Shown here in pieces: positions 12,740 through 13,619 of a stretch of DNA of 13,619 nt. The notes beneath the pieces were generated by a model. It did not search any database, had not been told where the DNA came from, and saw nothing but the letters and a program-made list of their open reading frames with translations. Position 1 is the first letter of the stretch, and every line of letters begins with the position of its first letter. Location: positions 1-13,619 of the forward strand of contig JAJRRE010000232.1 of the NCBI GenBank assembly GCA_024279745.1. The letters run 5' to 3'. Both the position numbers and the translations under genes were made by a program. This DNA comes from Alphaproteobacteria bacterium (GTDB lineage: Bacteria > Pseudomonadota > Alphaproteobacteria > Rhizobiales > Hyphomicrobiaceae).

Positions 12740-13619
12740 CTATTTCTTCTTCTTCAGGCCCATCATACCAAGCACATATCTTTCATAGAACGGCTCGGAC
12801 TGACCTTTGCGAATTTTGCGCATGAAGTATTTCTCAAAAGCGATTTTGCCAAGATGCACCCATTTGCCTTCCGACGACCAGTTGACATTGCGCGGCGGGA
12901 TCTGCGGCTGTGCGACGAAGGCAATGCCGGTGTCACCAAAGTCAGCCAGGCAGAACGCATTCCAGGTGGGAACCGCGCTCGGCTCTTTGCCCTTCAGCGT
13001 TTCGCCAATATTATGCGCCGTTGCGGTGACCATGCTCTCGATCATATAGCCGGTCTTGGGCACACCGGTCGGCACCGGGGTCGCCACGGGCGGTGCAATG
13101 GCAATACACACACCAACCGAATAGATGTTGTGATATGTCGGGTTGCGCTGATGCTTGTCGACAACGATAAAGCCGCGCGGATTAACCAGCCCTTCATGGC
13201 CCATCATTGCCGGAATGCCGCGGAACGCCGGCAGCATCATGGAATAGCCGAACGGCAGCTCATGCACGATTTTAGGGGCGCCGGTGTCGTCCATTTCGGT
13301 GACATGCATTTTGCCCGGCTCAACCCGGTCGACCTTGGCGTTGGTGATCCATTTGATATGCCGGTCACGCATCGCTGATTCCAGCAGGCCCTTGGTATCG
13401 CCGACACCGTCAAGCCCCAGATGGCCGACATAAGGCTCGGCGGTGACAAACGTCATGGGAACCTGATCGCGAATCTTACGGCGGCGCAAATCCGTGTCCA
13501 TGATCATGGCAAATTCATAAGCAGGGCCATAGCACGACGCGCCCTGAACAGCACCGACAACAATCGGCGAGGGATTTTTGCAGAACTCTTCCCAGGCAGC
13601 GCTGGCGGTGACCGCATGA
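12740..13619 (-). CDS. sqr: Sulfide:quinone oxidoreductase, C-terminal part
   Basis: SQR oxidises sulfide to sulfur or polysulfide at the periplasmic face of the membrane and passes electrons to quinone. The frame is open through the right window edge, so the start and first FAD loop are missing. About 292 residues remain. They include IVVGAVQGASCYGPAYEF with an active-site Cys (codon 13532-13534), DTDLRRRKIRD, VPMTFVTAEPYVGHLGL, the loop APPVATPVPTGVPKTGYMIE, and a second active-site Cys in WNAFCLADFGDTG (codon 12950-12952). These match the membrane-bound A. ferrooxidans type, in which Cys160 and Cys356 bridge through sulfur. The C-terminal basic-amphipathic region (FMRKIRKGQSEPFYERYVLG, ending KKKK) fits membrane attachment. 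The gene converges with the PKS operon and has its own terminator. Confidence 0.93.
   Translation of the reverse strand, partial: HAVTASAAWEEFCKNPSPIVVGAVQGASCYGPAYEFAMIMDTDLRRRKIRDQVPMTFVTAEPYVGHLGLDGVGDTKGLLESAMRDRHIKWITNAKVDRVEPGKMHVTEMDDTGAPKIVHELPFGYSMMLPAFRGIPAMMGHEGLVNPRGFIVVDKHQRNPTYHNIYSVGVCIAIAPPVATPVPTGVPKTGYMIESMVTATAHNIGETLKGKEPSAVPTWNAFCLADFGDTGIAFVAQPQIPPRNVNWSSEGKWVHLGKIAFEKYFMRKIRKGQSEPFYERYVLGMMGLKKKK

Overview
The window looks like chromosomal DNA of a moderately GC-rich proteobacterium, most likely an alphaproteobacterium with a sulfur- or redox-flexible respiratory life. This rests on the set of genes: an SHP/DHC/cytochrome b cluster of the Rhodobacter sphaeroides kind, a class II (c'-like) cytochrome c, and a sulfide:quinone oxidoreductase of the Acidithiobacillus ferrooxidans type. 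The taxonomic call is an inference; no rRNA or marker gene is present.

Layout. 1-243 is the 3' end of dapB (+). 315-800 is a GNAT acetyltransferase (-). 994-3474 (-) is an electron-transfer operon read in the order membrane cytochrome b fused to a diheme cytochrome c domain, then SHP (oxygen-binding cytochrome c), then a stand-alone diheme cytochrome c (DHC). It ends at a clear intrinsic terminator at 897-937. The cytochrome b gene carries a one-base frameshift at an A6 run (2214-2219) that separates its second haem site from the rest. 3475-4153 is a long non-coding stretch with palindromes, a CAG run and a 14-bp tandem repeat. 4154-6166 (+) is an AsnB-type asparagine synthetase.

6206-8391 (-) holds a TetR-family regulator, a small secreted protein, a four-helix membrane protein and a cytochrome c'-like protein. 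8392-9273 has no convincing gene but contains a perfect 10-bp inverted repeat (8628-8655) that looks like an operator.

9274-12530 (+) is a tightly packed biosynthetic operon: SAM methyltransferase, FAD-dependent oxidoreductase (8-bp overlap), a possible 44-codon ORF (ATGA overlap), and a type III polyketide synthase beginning at TTG 11340 behind a good ribosome binding site. By analogy with the srsABC operon of Streptomyces griseus it probably makes a methylated, oxidised alkylresorcinol, alkylpyrone or quinone lipid. 12740-13619 (-) is sqr, cut by the window edge, with its own terminator at 12667-12702.

The most notable points are the frameshifted cytochrome b-DHC fusion, the complete PKS III operon with a low-complexity insertion inside the synthase, a His-rich/CxxCxxC overlapping reading region before the synthase, two unassigned perfect palindromes, and short GC-rich simple repeats in and between genes across the window.
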